Source of the DNA: Dama dama
Taxonomy: Eukaryota > Chordata > Mammalia > Artiodactyla > Cervidae
Reading direction: 5' to 3'
NCBI RefSeq assembly: GCF_033118175.1
Contig: NC_083701.1
Span: 72,912,001-72,976,000 of the forward strand
DNA length: 64,000 bases
How positions within the stretch are numbered: the first letter of the stretch is position 1; each line of letters starts with the position of its first letter. The notes beneath the pieces were generated by a model. The model did no database searches. It was not told the origin of the DNA and saw only the letters and a list, made by a program, of their open reading frames with translations. The position numbers and the translations under genes are program-made. Positions 12,085 through 24,261 of the stretch are shown here, one piece after another.

Positions 12085-14684
12085 AAACTGAGCTTGGCCC
12101 AGGTCTGGTTCACAGTAGCTCCACTGGATTCGGAGAACCACTGCATGACAACTTCCATGGACTTTAACTATGCAATTTGAATGGATACTTGGTATTGATC
12201 CCATATTGATTTCTTGGTCTTTGTGGTAAGAGCTATCAGTAAGGAAGATCAGGTAGAAATCTGAAATTCCCTCTCCCTACCATCCTCCACCTTAGCCAAG
12301 ATAGTAAATCAAAACAATATCATAGACATCAGCAAGATGGAAGGCTGGGAATTCCCACCCAGTCCTCAACCCCCCATAAAAGTAACAATTTAACAGCAAT
12401 CCACAAATAAAAATCTAAAAATATTTAGTACAAGGCAAGGATGCCTACTCTTTCTACTTCTCTTCAATATAGTACTACCATCCTAGGCAGAGCAATGGTG
12501 CAAAGAGAAAGAGAAGGAGAAGAACAAAAAAAGGAGAGAAAGAAAGAAATGATATCCAAATCAGAAGGAAAAAATAAAATAACTTGCTTGTACATGACAT
12601 GATGGTATATGTATAAAACCTGAAAAGACTCCACCAAAAATTGTTAGAAATAATGAATAAATCCAGTAAAGTTGCAGAATACAAAAGTAGCATACAAAAT
12701 CAGTGTCTTTTCTATACATAATAACAAATTATACAAAAAAGAAATTGAGAAAGCATTTACAAGCACAAAAATAATAAGATACATAGAAATAAACTTAAAG
12801 ACATGAAAGATATGTACTGAAAATTACAAATAGTAATGAAGTTAAAGAAAGCACAGATAAATGGAGACATTTTCTGTTCACAAATAGGAAAAATTAGCAT
12901 AGTTAAAATGTGCATATTACCAACTTCAATTCAACAGCATATTAAAAGAATTATACAGTATGACCAAGTGGGATTTATCCCTGGGAGGCAAGGATGGTTC
13001 AATATATGCAATCAATAAATGTGATGCACTACATTCTCAGAATGAAAGATAAAGATCATATAATCATCTCAATATATACAGAAAAAAATCTGACAAAATA
13101 TACCAGTCTTTCAACAGATTGATATAGAAGGAACATGCCTCATAATAAAGGTTGTTATGACAAAGCCATTGCTACCATCCTACTCAATGGTGAAAGATTG
13201 AAAGCTTTTTTTCTGAGATTGGGAAAAAGACAAGGATATTGCTCTCATCACTATTATTCCACATGGTACTGAAATCCTAATTAGACCAATTAGTCAAGAC
13301 AAAGAAATAAAAGGCATCCAAATCATAAAGGACACAGTAAATTGTTTTATTATTTGTAGGTGAAATTATCTTATATGCAGAAAATTTTTTTAAAAAAGCT
13401 ATTGAAACTAATCAAAAAATTCAATAAAGCTTCAGGATAAAATCAATGTACATAAATCAGTGGCATTTCTGTATGCTAATAGGACACCTAAAAAAAAAAC
13501 TATCCCACTCACAATAATATCAAAAACATAAAATAATTAAAAATTTATATAACCAAGGAACTGAAATAGCTGAACAATGAAAACTGCAGAACATTTTTGA
13601 TGAAAATTGAAGAAGATACAAAGGGAAAGATATCCCATGTTCATGGACTGGAGCAATTAATATTATAAATATATCTACACTCTACAAAGTCATACATAGA
13701 TTCAATGTAATCCCTATCAAAACTCCAGTGGCATTTTTTCACAGAAATAAAGGAATCCTAAAATTTGTATGGGACCATATAAGACTGAATTGCCAAAGTA
13801 ATACTGAGACAAAAGAACAGGGGTAGAGGTATCACTGTATCTAACTTTAAGCTATACTACAAGGATATAGTAATTAAAACATTATGGCATTAGTGTGAAC
13901 AGAGAGACATACAAATGGAGCAGAAAAGAGAGCTCAGAAATAAATGCCGTCACATACAGCCAACATATGTTTCACAAGGGGTTCAGGAAAATTCAACAGG
14001 GAAAGAATAGTCTCTTCAATAAATGGTGCTTGGAAAACCAGATAACCAAATACTGAAATTGAATTCTTATCTTATAGAACACCACAAAAATTACCTTGAA
14101 ATGGATTAAAGAGTTAAACACAAGATCTGCTATTGCAAAACTCCTAGAAAAATATGCAGGAAAGAAGCTCCTTGATACTGGTCTTGGTAAGGATTTTTTG
14201 GACACAATATCAAAAGTACAAACAGCAAAGGTAAAAATCAACCATCAGAATTACATGAAGCTTGAAAGCTTATTTACAGCAAAATAAAAATAAACAAATG
14301 AAAAGACAGCCTATATAACAGGAAAAAATTTTTCAACCATATATCAGATATGGGGTTACTATCCAAAATATATAAGGAACTCACACAATTTAATAGCAAA
14401 GAAACAAATAACCCAAATTTTAAGATGTGAAAACTACCTAAATAGATATTTCTCAAAATAATACATTAAAATGACCAACAAGTGCTTGAAAAGGTGTTCA
14501 ACATCACTAATTATCAAGGAAATGAAATCTAAACCATACTGAGATGTCACCTCACATCTGTTAGAACGTCTATTATCAAAAAGAAAAGGGAAATGTGCAA
14601 GATGAAGTGAAAATGGAATCCTTGTATACTATTGGTGGACATGTAAATTGGTAGAGCCTGTAAGAAACAGTATGGAGCTTCCCT

Positions 14685-14815
14685 GGAGAAGGACAAGGCA
14701 ACCTGCTCCAGAATTCTTGCCTGGAGAATCCCATGGACAGAGGAGCCTGGCAAGCCATGGTCATAGGGTCTCAGAGAGTCAGTCATGACTGAAGCGACTA
14801 AGCATGCATGCACGC
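14685..14815 (+). mobile_element. Bov-A SINE lacking the tRNA head
   Basis: It starts GGAGAAGGACAAGGCAACC and ends in a CATGACTGAAGCGACTAA-type tail with short GCATG repeats. The perfect 13-bp duplication ATGGAGCTTCCCT lies at 14672-14684 and 14816-14828, so the missing head was absent at insertion. Confidence 0.9.
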
Positions 14816-15212
14816 ATGGAGCTTCCCTCAAAAAATTAAAACAGAACTACCATACAATCCAGGAATCTCATTTCTGTGCAGTCATCTGAAGAAAGGAAAA
14901 CAGGATATTGAAGAGACAGCAGCATTTCCTTGTTTATTGAATCATTGTTCACAGTAGCTAAAATATGGAAACAACCTAAGTGTTTATCCATGGATGAATG
15001 GAGGTGGAAAATATGATATATACACAAACAATGGACTTTTATCAAGTTTGAAAAGGAAGGAAATTCTGACATTTGTGACAATACAAATGAACCTGAAAGA
15101 CATTATGCTAAGTAAAATAAGCCAAACAAAGACAAACAGGATCTCGCTTATATGTTTTATCTAAAATAGTCAAACTCATAGAAGACAGTAGAATGTTGCT
15201 GACAAGGTATAA

Positions 15213-15407
15213 AGTGAAAGTGAAAGTGGCTTAGTCATGTCCACTCTTTGCAACTCCATGGACTGTACAGTCCATGGAATTCTCCAGGCCAGAATACTGG
15301 AGTGGGTAGCCGTTCCCTTCTCCAGGGGATCTTCCCAACCCAGGGATCAAACCCAAGTCTCCTGCATTGCAGGCGGATTCTTTACCAACTGAGCCACAAG
15401 GGAAGCC
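15213..15407 (-). mobile_element. Bov-tA SINE
   Basis: This is antisense Bov-tA with the head at 15380-15407. Duplications ACAAGGTATA (15202-15211) and ACAAGGTTTA (15408-15417) show its insertion into the L1 3' UTR. Confidence 0.9.
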
Positions 15408-15528
15408 ACAAGGTTTAAGGGCTAGGGAAAATAGACAGATATTGATCAAAAGGTACAAAGTTTGCTGTGTGCAAGATGAGTGAGTCTTGGAGATCTAATA
15501 CACAACACAGTAATATAATCAGCAATAT

Positions 15529-15715
15529 GAATCTGCCTGCCAATGCAGGAGACACAGGAAACGCAGGTTAGGTTCCTGTCAGGAACATCCCCTGGGGTAG
15601 GAAATGGCAACCCACTCCAGTATTCTTGCTGGGAAAACTCCATGGTCAGAGGAGCTTGTTGGGCTGAAGTTGATGGAGTCACAAAGAGTAAGAGATAACT
15701 GAGCAACTGAGCGCA

Positions 15716-15718
<3 letters not shown>
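15529..15718 (+). mobile_element. Bov-tA SINE, 5' edge degraded
   Basis: It enters the Bov-tA sequence at the GAATCTGCCTGCCAATGCAG region and continues through the Bov-A body. Its tail passes directly into a (CA)n tract. Confidence 0.85.

Positions 15719-15719
<1 letters not shown>

Positions 15720-15754
<35 letters not shown>
15720..15754. repeat. (CA)n microsatellite at a SINE tail
   Basis: About 17 CA units lie immediately 3' of a Bov-tA tail (GCGCACGCGCACAC...), a common birthplace for ruminant microsatellites. Confidence 0.95.
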
Positions 15755-15756
<2 letters not shown>

Positions 15757-15965
15757 ATGCTTGAACTTTGCTAGGAGGACAGATAATGTGTTCTCATTAC
15801 AAACACACAAAAATCTAACTATATAAGATGATGGATATGTTAATTATCTTGATTGTGCTGATCACTTCACAATGTATACATATGTCAAAACATCAAGATA
15901 CACACCTTAAACATATACAAATTTTCTTGTCAGATTATACATCAGCAAAGCTGGAACAAAAGCAC

Positions 15966-16211
15966 TACTACATTCCTGGAAGAATGGCACCTATTACTGC
16001 TGCCCTCAAAGACCTAATTCAGGATTCAGAGTTGGTAGTGCCATCTTATTTCATTAAATTCTTGAGTTTTGTCCTCAACAAGCAAACACCTAGATGCTAG
16101 AAGATTGGAGTGGATTACTATAAAGGTAACAAAGAAATGGCCCTAATTATAGCTGCTCTGCAAAATGTGGTATTCTTTTTTCCTAAAGCAGATTGAAAAA
16201 GAATATTGGGT
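15966..16211. other. Unassigned stretch between L1 and BovB
   Basis: It contains a short open stretch (15990-16100, ATGGCACCTATTACTGCTG...) that reads like coding sequence, but I cannot match it to a family and it is open in only one frame. It may be an unidentified retropseudogene fragment. Confidence 0.35.
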
Positions 16212-18411
16212 CTGCACAGAAGAACTGTACAAAAAAGGTCTTAATGATTGGAGTAACCACAATGGTGTGGTCACTCACCTAGAGCCAGACATCTTAGAGT
16301 GTGAAGTCTAGTGGACCTTAGGAAGCATTACTACTAAAAAAAGCCAGTGGAGGTGATGGAATTCCAGCTGAGCTATTTCTAATCCTAAAAGAATATGCTG
16401 TTAAAATGTTTCACTTAATACACCAGGAAATTTGGAAAACTCAGCAGTGACCACAGAACTGGAAAAGGTCAGCTTTCATATAAATCCCAAAGGGCAATGC
16501 CAAAGAATGTTCAAATTACCAAACAATTATGTTCATTTCACAAATTAGCAAGGTAATGCTCAAAATCCTTCAAGTTAGGCTTCAATGGTACATGAACAGA
16601 GAACATCCAGATATACAAGCTAGATTTAGAAAAGGAAGAGGAACCAAAAATCAAATTGCCAATATCCATTGAATCATAGAAAAAGCAAGAGAATTTCAGG
16701 AAAACATTTACCTCTGCTTTCTTGACTACATTAAAGGCTTTGACTGTGGATGACAAGAAACTCCAGAAAATTCTTAGAGATGGGAATACCAGACTACCTT
16801 ACATGTCTGCTGAGAAACCTGTATACAGGTCAAGAAGCAACAGTTAGAACTGGATGTGGAAAAATGGACTTATTCAAAATTGGGAAGGAATATGTCAGAG
16901 TTGTATATTATCGTTCTACTTATTTAACTTTGTAGAGTACATTATGTAAAATGCTGGGTTGGAAAAATCACAAGTTAGAATCAAGATTCTAATCCAAAAT
17001 CACTGCAGATGGTGAATGCAGCCACGAAATTAAGATGCTTGCTCCTTGGAAGAAAAGCTATGACCAACCTAGACAGCATGTTAAAAAGCAGAGACATTAC
17101 TCTGCCAACAAAGGTCCGTCTAGAAAAAGCTACGATTTTTCCAGTAGTCATGTATGGATGTGAGAGTTGGACCATAAAGAAAGCTGAGAGCCAAAGAATT
17201 GATGCTTTTGAGCTGTGGGGTTGGGGAAGACTCTTGAGAGTCCCTTGGACAGCAAAGAGATCCAACCAGTCCATCCAAAAGGAAATCAGTCCTGAATACT
17301 CATCGGAAGGACTGATGCTGAGGCTGAAACTCCAATACTTTGTTCACCTGATGCAAAGAACTGACTCATTGAAAAAGACCCTGATACTGGGAAAGGTTGA
17401 AGGCAGGAGGTGAAGGGTTCAACAGAGGATGAGATGGTTGGATGGCATCACTGACTCAGTGGACATGAGTTTGAGGAAGCTCCAGGAGTTGGTGATGGAC
17501 AGGGAATCCTGGCGTGCTGCGGTCCGTGGGGTCACAGTCAGACACGACCGAGTGACTAAACTGAACTGAACTGAGAATGAAGATTTCTGGGAGAAATATC
17601 AATAACCTCAGATATGCAAATGATGCCACTCTAACAGCAGAAAGTGAAGAGAAACTAAAAAGCTTCTTGATAAAGATGAAAGAGAAGAGTGAAAAAGCTG
17701 GCTTAAAGAAGAGAGTGAAAAGGCTGGCTTAAAACTCAACATTTAAAAAACAAAGATCATGGCATCTGGTCCCATCACTTCTTGGCAAATAGATGAGGAA
17801 AAAATGGAAACAGTGACAGATTTTATTTTGGGGGGGTTCCAAAGTATTTGCAGATGGTAACTGCAGCCATGAAATTAAAACGCATTTGTTCCTTGGAAGA
17901 AAAGCTATGACAAACCTAGACAGCATATTAAAAAGCAGAAACATCACTGCTAACAAAGTTCCATATAGCCAAAGCTATGGTTTTTCCAGTAGTCATGTAT
18001 GGATATGAGAGTTGGACCATAAAGAAGGCTGAGCACTGAAGAATTGATGCTTTTGAACTGTGGTGCTGGAGAAGACTCTTGAGAGTTCCTTGGACAGCAA
18101 GGAGATCAAACAAGTCAATTCTAAAGGAAGTCAACCCTGGATGCTCATTGGAAGGACTGATGCTGCAGCTGAAGCTCCGATACTTTGGGACCTGGTGCAG
18201 AGAGCTGACTCATTTGAAAAGACCCTGATGCTGGGAAAGATTGAGGGCAGGGGGAGAAGCGGGTGAGAGAGAATGAGATGGTTGGATGCCACCATCAACT
18301 CAATGGACATGACTGTGAGAAAACTCTTGGAAATAATGAGGGATAGGGAAGCCTGGTGTGCTGCAGTCTATGGGGTCGCAGATAGTTGGACATGACTGAA
18401 CGACTGAAAAA
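16212..18411 (+). mobile_element. BovB, split by a second BovB
   Basis: The outer element covers the pre-RT linker (AGAAGAACTGTACAAAAAAG), the RT palm and the C-terminal region. Its sequence breaks at 16990 and resumes at 17574 exactly where it left off (GGGAGAAATATCAATAACC). A 25-bp internal duplication (GTGAAAAAGCTGGCTTAAAG, 17687-17730) and many stops mark it as dead. Confidence 0.9.
16991..17573 (+). mobile_element. BovB 3' fragment nested in BovB
   Basis: It begins at CCAAAATCACTGCAGATGG and ends AACTGAACTGA. The flanking duplications are AGAATCAAGATTCT (16977-16990) and AGAATGAAGATTTCT (17574-17588). A 134-residue open frame starts at 17009. Confidence 0.9.
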
Positions 18412-18546
18412 CAAGACTGTAGGTGGCCATTGAGTGGTGAGTTCATTCTTTTCTATTCCAATCAAGACAGAAGGTTAGAAGCATTACTCATTCATGTGTG
18501 ATCAATAGCAATGTAGACTTTTATATTTTTGTCTCATTTTTTCTTT

Positions 18547-19124
18547 TGGGTTCCAAAGTCATTGCAGTTGGTGACTGCAGCCGTGAAATTAGAAGACACT
18601 TGCTTCTTGGAAGGAAAGCTATGGCAAACCTAGACAGCATATTAAAAGCAGAGACATCACTTTGCTGACAAAGTTCCATAAGGTCAAAGCTATGGTTTTA
18701 CAGCAATCATGAATGGATGTGAAAGTTGGACCCTAAAGAAGGCAGAGTGCCAAAGAATTGATTCTTTCCAATTATTGTGTTGGAGATGACTCTTGAAAGC
18801 CCCTTGGACAGCAAAGGAGATCAAACCAGTTAATCCTAAAGGAAAAAATCCCTGAGTATTCACTGGAAGAACTTATTCTGAAGCTTAAGCTCCAATATTC
18901 TTCACCACCTGATGTGAAGAGTCAACTCATTGGGAAAGACCTTGATGCTGGGAAAGACTGAAGCCAAAAGGAGAAGAGGGCAGCTGAAGATGAGGTGGTC
19001 GGATAACATCACTGATTCAATGGACATGAACTTGGGCAAACTCTGAGAGATAGTGAGGGATGGGGAGGCCTATTGTGCTGCAGTCTGTGATGTTGCAACA
19101 AGTGGGACACGAATTAATGACTGA
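18547..19124 (+). mobile_element. Older BovB 3' fragment
   Basis: It covers the same 3' region as its neighbours, starting GGTTCCAAAGTCATTGCAG, but is clearly more diverged and has several frameshifts. Confidence 0.85.
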
Positions 19125-19903
19125 AAAAAAAACAGTTCATATTTTATCCATGTCTGTCTTTATTGTCTTTATCCATGCCTATCCTTATTGAATCTGAGTA
19201 TATTCTAGGTCTTTCTGACTTCAATCCATAGTGCTAAATCATTTGATTTTAATTAGTTTCTTTGGCTATTTACTCCTCTGAGTATCTTGATCACCCTACA
19301 TTCAAAACTGGCTTTTATAGCTGCAATTCTAGTTGAACCAGTGGAGACCCTCATATGGGGTATTCAGGTATCCAGAAAGATATTAACCTTTATTTGAGCC
19401 AGTTGATGGTCTTCAAACATTGCATATAAACAAAGTGTTTTCTTCAATTGAGACTTTCTGATTTTAATAGAATCAACACTTTGATTACCTTAGCATTGCT
19501 CTTGAGATAGACAGCAAAAGCACACACTCTTAATTTTATTTCAAAGGGCCTTCATGTTCTGTCCTCTGTGTTCCCTTTCTTAAATCACTCCCTCCCTCTC
19601 TCTTATCTCAAAATGGCCCTCCTTCTTCATTTAGTGATCCAATTATGATGGCTTTGCCCCAGTAACCAAATGCACCACAGAACACCAGTCAGTGGGCAGT
19701 ATGTTGTGGAATGCATCCCTCATTAATTTTTTTAAAACATATCTCCAGTTGTGATGACAGTATAATTTTTATTTTTAAAATCTATATTAGCTTTAATATT
19801 TCAGGTAACACTGGATATATGTAAATTTAAATATCTGGAAGAGATAAAGTTTATAGCAATGATACGTCGTTGCTTATTGAAGAAGAAAATATTCATTTCT
19901 TAC

Positions 19904-20082
19904 CATGGGACCAACCCCAGTCAGCAGAGGGTTTCTGAAGTCTTCACTGAAAACAAAGCTGTGAAAACTCTGAGGTATGAAAGAGGTTGTAGACTCATGT
20001 TCTTCAATCGTATTTTTATATATTTGTATTTGAGGTCGGGCTAGGCCTTTCAGTATTATATAAAATCCATCATTTCCAATCA
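19904..20082 (-). CDS. CNBD1: CNBD1 internal coding exon, start of the cNMP-binding fold
   Basis: This is the next CNBD1 exon, 179 bp. The acceptor is a clean pyrimidine tract ending TTTTTTTTTCAG at 20083-20094, and the donor is ATG followed by GTAAGA (19903 downwards). Two bases complete the codon begun in the previous exon (G+TG = Val), then 59 codons run to the exon edge, which ends in phase 0. The peptide contains NDGFYIILKGLARPQ, then IYKNTIEEHES, SFIPQSFHSFVFSEDF and a final GVGPM. Human CNBD1, as I recall it, has NDGFYVILKGLARPQ and SFISQSFHSF in the same order. FYIILKG fits the FyiI..G strand-turn near the beginning of a cyclic-nucleotide-binding domain; the phosphate-binding cassette would be in later exons. 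I found no convincing following exon in 1-19903, so it probably lies beyond the left edge. The open frame and intact splice sites suggest a functional exon. Confidence 0.88.
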
Positions 20083-21037
20083 CTGAAAAAAAAACCAAAC
20101 CAAACAAGATATACTATAGACCTTATTTCGAAGGTGCTTTGATGTACGTGTGTCTACAATACATATTACAATTGCTTCCGTTTTAGCAGATTTCTGTTTA
20201 TTTATTCATTGACAGTGACTTTAATGTAGCACTTAGGCATCACAAAAATTTAGACAAATAACAAAAATAACAAAGATATCTACACTTAGAGTACTATTTG
20301 CTGACAGCTATTTAGAGTAATCAATCCCTTATGGAACTGATAAATTCTAGGAGAGGATTGTGGTGACATATCAAGATTAATAGATTTAAGACAAAATAAG
20401 GAGAAAAGTGCCAGAAAAGCCCTTGAACTTTTTAAAATGTTTCTGTCCCCTTCAAAAACGCCATTCTTTTTGTGTTATATAAGTAGCAGTATATCACTAT
20501 TAATTTTCATTTATCTTTGCTCTAGACAGGATGATGATCACTCATAGAACTGAGTAAAGAGTATACTATGAAAAGAGACATGGATCATTACTAGGGAAAG
20601 TTTTGATATTTTTTTCAGTATTTCTTCTATTCCATTTTGTAACCCTCCACAATCCATCATCCAACCCCACTACCTAAAGTTCAAATATATGCCTGAAGGT
20701 ATGGAAGGCTCATTCACTTGTGAAGATTTTGAATGAAGCACAAATCAGTTTTACCTTTTCTGAAGCCCATCACTTTGGAGAAGCAGATCATGGGAACTGG
20801 ATGATGTCGCTCCTTTTCTTTGTCATTTACATTACATTGCTCCAAAGGAGTAAATTATTCAAGTGCGGTGTTTTCCTTACCATTTCCTTATTAACTTGTA
20901 AATAAAAACTTTACAAGTTGATTTTAATGGATACCTGCATTTCTTTCATGCCCTATGACATGTCACGTGCTTGCCTTCTCTGCTTTTGTCTAAACTGAGT
21001 CCTTAATGGGGGGCTCTTTTGTACACCACCTGTACAT

Positions 21038-21741
21038 CAGTTCAGTTCACTTCAGTTCAGTCACTCAGTCATGTCCGACTCTTTGTGACCCCATGAACTG
21101 CAGCATGCTAGGCCTCCCTGTCCATCACCAACTCCTGGAGTGCACCCAAACCCATGTCCATCGAGTCGATGATGCCATCCAGCCATCTCGTCCTCCATCG
21201 TCCCCTTCTCCTCCTGCCCCCAATCCCTCCCAGCATCAGGGTCTTTTCCAATGAGTCAGTTCTTTGCATCAGGTGGCCAAAGTATTGGAATTTCAGCTTC
21301 AACATCAGTCTTTCCAATGAACACCCAGGAATGATCTCCTTTAGGATGGACTAGTTGGATCTCCTTGCAGTCCAAGGGACTCTCAAGAGTCTTCTCCAAC
21401 ACCACAGTTCAAAAGCATCAACTCTGTGCTCAGCTTTCTTGATAGTCCAACTCTCACATCCATACATGGCCACTGGAAAAACCACAGCCTTGACTAGATG
21501 GCCCTTTGTTGACAAAGTAATGTCTCTGCTTTTTAATATGCTATCTAGGTTGGTCATAACTTTCCTTCCAAGGAGTAAGCGTCTTTTAATTTCATGGCTG
21601 CAATTACCATCCGCAGTGATTTTGGAGCCCAAAAAAATAAAATCAGCCACTGTTTCCATTGTTTCCCCATCTATTTGCCGTGAAGTGATGGGACCAGACA
21701 TCACAATCTTAGTTTTCTGAATGTTGAGCTTTAAGCCATCT
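21038..21741 (-). mobile_element. BovB 3' fragment
   Basis: This is an antisense copy, with the 3' tail at 21038 (CAGTTCAGTTCACTTCAGTT) and the 5' truncation near 21741. The frame at 21351-21704 contains a long RTE C-terminal stretch ending RVPWTARRSN. Its divergence is low, so it is fairly young. Confidence 0.92.
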
Positions 21742-21911
21742 TTACATGGTAACTATAAAATAGTGATTTTTCTTTTTGTCTTCACTAAAGCAAACATTGC
21801 ATTTCTTTCGATGCCTAAGCTTAAAATAGATACTTCCTAGATAGCTCAATATCATTTCTTATTAAACATCTAATCTGTGTGGCAAAGGCACTGCAGAAAT
21901 ATTGCTTTTTT

Positions 21912-22843
21912 AAAAAAATGCTTATGTTTTATTTTGGCTCTGCTGAGTCTTTATTGTGGCTCACAGATTCAACATTCAGAAAACTAAGATCATGGCATCT
22001 GGTTCCATAACTTCATGGCAAATAGAAACAGTGGAAACAGTGACAGACTTTATTTTGGGGGGGCTCCAAAATCACTGCAGATGATGACTGCAATCATGAA
22101 ATTAAAAGATGCTTGCTCCTTGGAAGAAAAGTTATGACCAACTTAGCATATTAAAAAGCAGAGACATTGCTTTGCCAACAAAGCAGAGACATTGCTTTGC
22201 CATCTAGTCAAGGCTATGGTTTTGCCAGTAGTCATGTGTGGATGTGAGAGTTGGACTATAAAGAAAGCTGAGCACTGAAGAATTAATGTTTTTGAACTGT
22301 GGTGTTGGAGAAGACTCTTGAGAGTCCCTTGGACTGCAAGGAGATCCAATCAGTCCATCATAAAGGAAATCAGTCCTGGGTGTTCATTGGAAGGACTGAT
22401 GTTGAAGCTGAAACTCCAGTACTTTGGCCACCTGATGCGAAGAACTGACTCATTTGAAAAGACCCTGGTGCTTGGAAAGACTGAAGGCTGTAGGAGAAAG
22501 GGACGACAGAGGATGAGATGGCTGGACGGCATCACCAACTCAGTGGACATGAGTTTGAGTAAACTCCAGGAGTTGGTGATGGATAGGGAGGCCTGGCATG
22601 CTGTCACAGAGTCAGACATGACTGAGTGACTGAACTGAACTGAACAGGTTCTTTGTTTCGATGAATTCTCTTGTTGTAAAACACGGGCGCTGTGGTGTGT
22701 GGGCTTCAGAAGTTGTGGCGTGAGGGTTTCAGTGTTTGCATTAGGTAAGCTTTGCTGTCTTGTGGCTTCCTGAAGCAGGGTTCAAACCCATGTCCCCTGC
22801 ATTGGAAGGCAGATTCATAACCAGTGACCCACCAGGGACGTCT
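21912..22843 (-). mobile_element. CHR-type SINE split by BovB
   Basis: Antisense CHR sequence occurs at 21930-21970 (GGCTCTGCTGAGTCTTTATT) and again at 22644-22843, ending in the head CCACCAGGGACGTC. Outer duplications GAAATATTGCTTTTTT (21896-21911) and GAAACATTGCTTTTT (22844-22858) enclose the whole. Confidence 0.85.
21971..22643 (+). mobile_element. BovB 3' fragment inside the CHR SINE
   Basis: It starts AACATTCAGAAAACTAAGATC and ends GAACTGAACTGAA. Target duplications are ACAGATTC (21963-21970) and ACAGGTTC (22644-22651). A 23-26 bp internal duplication (AAAGCAGAGACATTGCTTTG) lies at 22154-22199. Confidence 0.92.
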
Positions 22844-22858
22844 GAAACATTGCTTTTT

Positions 22859-23400
22859 AATAGCTCTCATGTGGGCTGTATAAAAATAAACACCTTGCAT
22901 TTCCCAGAGATGCTTAACTGTGTCGTCGCATGACCACTCTGATTAATGAAACACTAGGAGGATTTTTGCTTTCCAAATATGCACGTCACCCCTTTTTCCA
23001 TGCTAGAACGGATGTAGGATATTTGAGCTGAGGAAAATGCAAGGAGAACCTCAGAGGCCTCACCTCATGCCTTTAAACTACTGTCCTGTGACTTCTCATT
23101 ATGCAACATAAATAAAAATAAACCTGAAAAATGTTATAAACTAATGTCCTCTAGTTCTTTGTTACTCACAGCTGAACACAATTTCTGTGTGAATATTGTT
23201 GGAATTTCACTGGACTCTATTCATAAAACATGTTCACCTTATTGATGAATGTCATTTTTCAGTTCCTCTGGAGGAAATTTTCCTTTTCCTTCAGCCTTGG
23301 CCCAGTGATAGTGAATCTAACTAAATAAATTCTGCCTGCAATGCATTAATTTTTATATTTACATTTTAAAAACTATCTATGATATTAAGGATGCCTTAAG
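22859..23400. other. Single-copy stretch, nothing recognised
   Basis: This is intronic sequence of mixed composition with no recognised repeat, exon or RNA. Confidence 0.5.
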
Positions 23401-23417
23401 AGTTTAAGTAATCTAAG

Positions 23418-23619
23418 GAATTTGGTTGTGTCTCACTCTCTGTGACCCCATGGACTGTAGCCCACCACGCTCCTCTGTCCATGCGACTCTCTGGGCAAGA
23501 ATACTGTAGTGGGTTGCCATTTCCTTCTCCAGGCAGGGGGTCTTCCTGACTCAGGGATCAAACTCAGGTCTCCCACATTATAGGCAGATTCTTTACCATC
23601 TGAGCCACCAGGGAAGCCC
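23418..23619 (-). mobile_element. Bov-tA SINE
   Basis: This is a full antisense Bov-tA ending with the head at 23600-23619 (CCACCAGGGAAGCCC). A long target duplication around AGTTTAAGTAAT occurs at 23401-23412 and 23628-23639, with matching bases on both sides. Confidence 0.92.
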
Positions 23620-23971
23620 AGCTAAGGAGTTTAAGTAATATAGGGACTTTGTGATCCATGGAAAATATTTTTGGTCAGAACATATCTCATCAGTACTCAA
23701 GTTATACTTATTTTAAAAAGCAGTCAAATAAAGCCATTCTGGAAGCTGGGACTCCATTTATATAAAAGATGATAGCTGTATTTGAAATGGCAAAGAGGGG
23801 CTCTATTTTAAAAAAAAAATATTTTATTAGTATTAGGTAGATATCATTTTCTCTTTTTATTGAGGTATAGCTGATGTTCAATATTATGTAAGTTTCAGAT
23901 ATAGAACCTAGTGACTCATTTTTTAAAGGTTATATTGCATTTCTATTTACTATAAAACATGGTTATATTCC

Positions 23972-24097
23972 AGGAGAAGAAAATGGCACCCCACTCCAGT
24001 CCTCTTGCCTGGAAAATCCCATGGATGGAGAAGCCTGGGGGGCCATGGTCCATGGAGTCGCAGAGAGTCAGACACGACCGAACTGACTGAGCGTGTG
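23972..24097 (+). mobile_element. Bov-A SINE lacking the tRNA head
   Basis: It starts AGGAGAAGAAAATGGCACCC and ends GAACTGACTGAGCGTG. Duplications TGGTTATATTCC (23960-23971) and TGGTTATAGTCC (24098-24109) flank it. The body is close to the family consensus, so it is young. Confidence 0.92.
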
Positions 24098-24261
24098 TGG
24101 TTATAGTCCATGTATTGTACTGACTATAAATCCTGGTAGCTTATTTATTTTATACAAGGTAGCTTGTACTTCTTAATCCCCTACCCCATCTTATCTTACC
24201 CCTCCTTTTTTATCTCCACTAGTAGCCACCAGTTTGTTCTCTATATATGTGAGCCTGATTC

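Larger units (their letters stand above)
12420..15965 (+). mobile_element. Old L1 with an internally duplicated ORF2 segment
   Basis: 12420-12935 is an RT segment starting at the ARQGCP-like text. 12936-15965 restarts further upstream in ORF2 (AACAGCATATTAAAAGAATT) and runs through RT, the C-terminal domain and the 3' UTR to near 15965. Many stops and indels are present. Three SINEs (14685, 15213 and 15529) are inserted in its 3' part. Confidence 0.8.
1..19903 (-). other. CNBD1: CNBD1 intron downstream of the second exon (partial)
   Basis: Everything left of the donor at 19903 should be intron, continuing past the window edge. I looked on the minus strand for an exon continuing the protein after the GVGPM residues and saw none in the single-copy stretches. 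Apart from the repeats listed here, stretches 1-385, 1096-1950, 2748-3222, 9289-10181, 10383-11010, 12098-12419 and 19125-19903 contain nothing I recognise. Confidence 0.7.

Noticed and set aside
15990..16150. Possible retropseudogene fragment before the BovB
   Set aside because: It reads like coding text but I could not match it to a family, so I left it unassigned.
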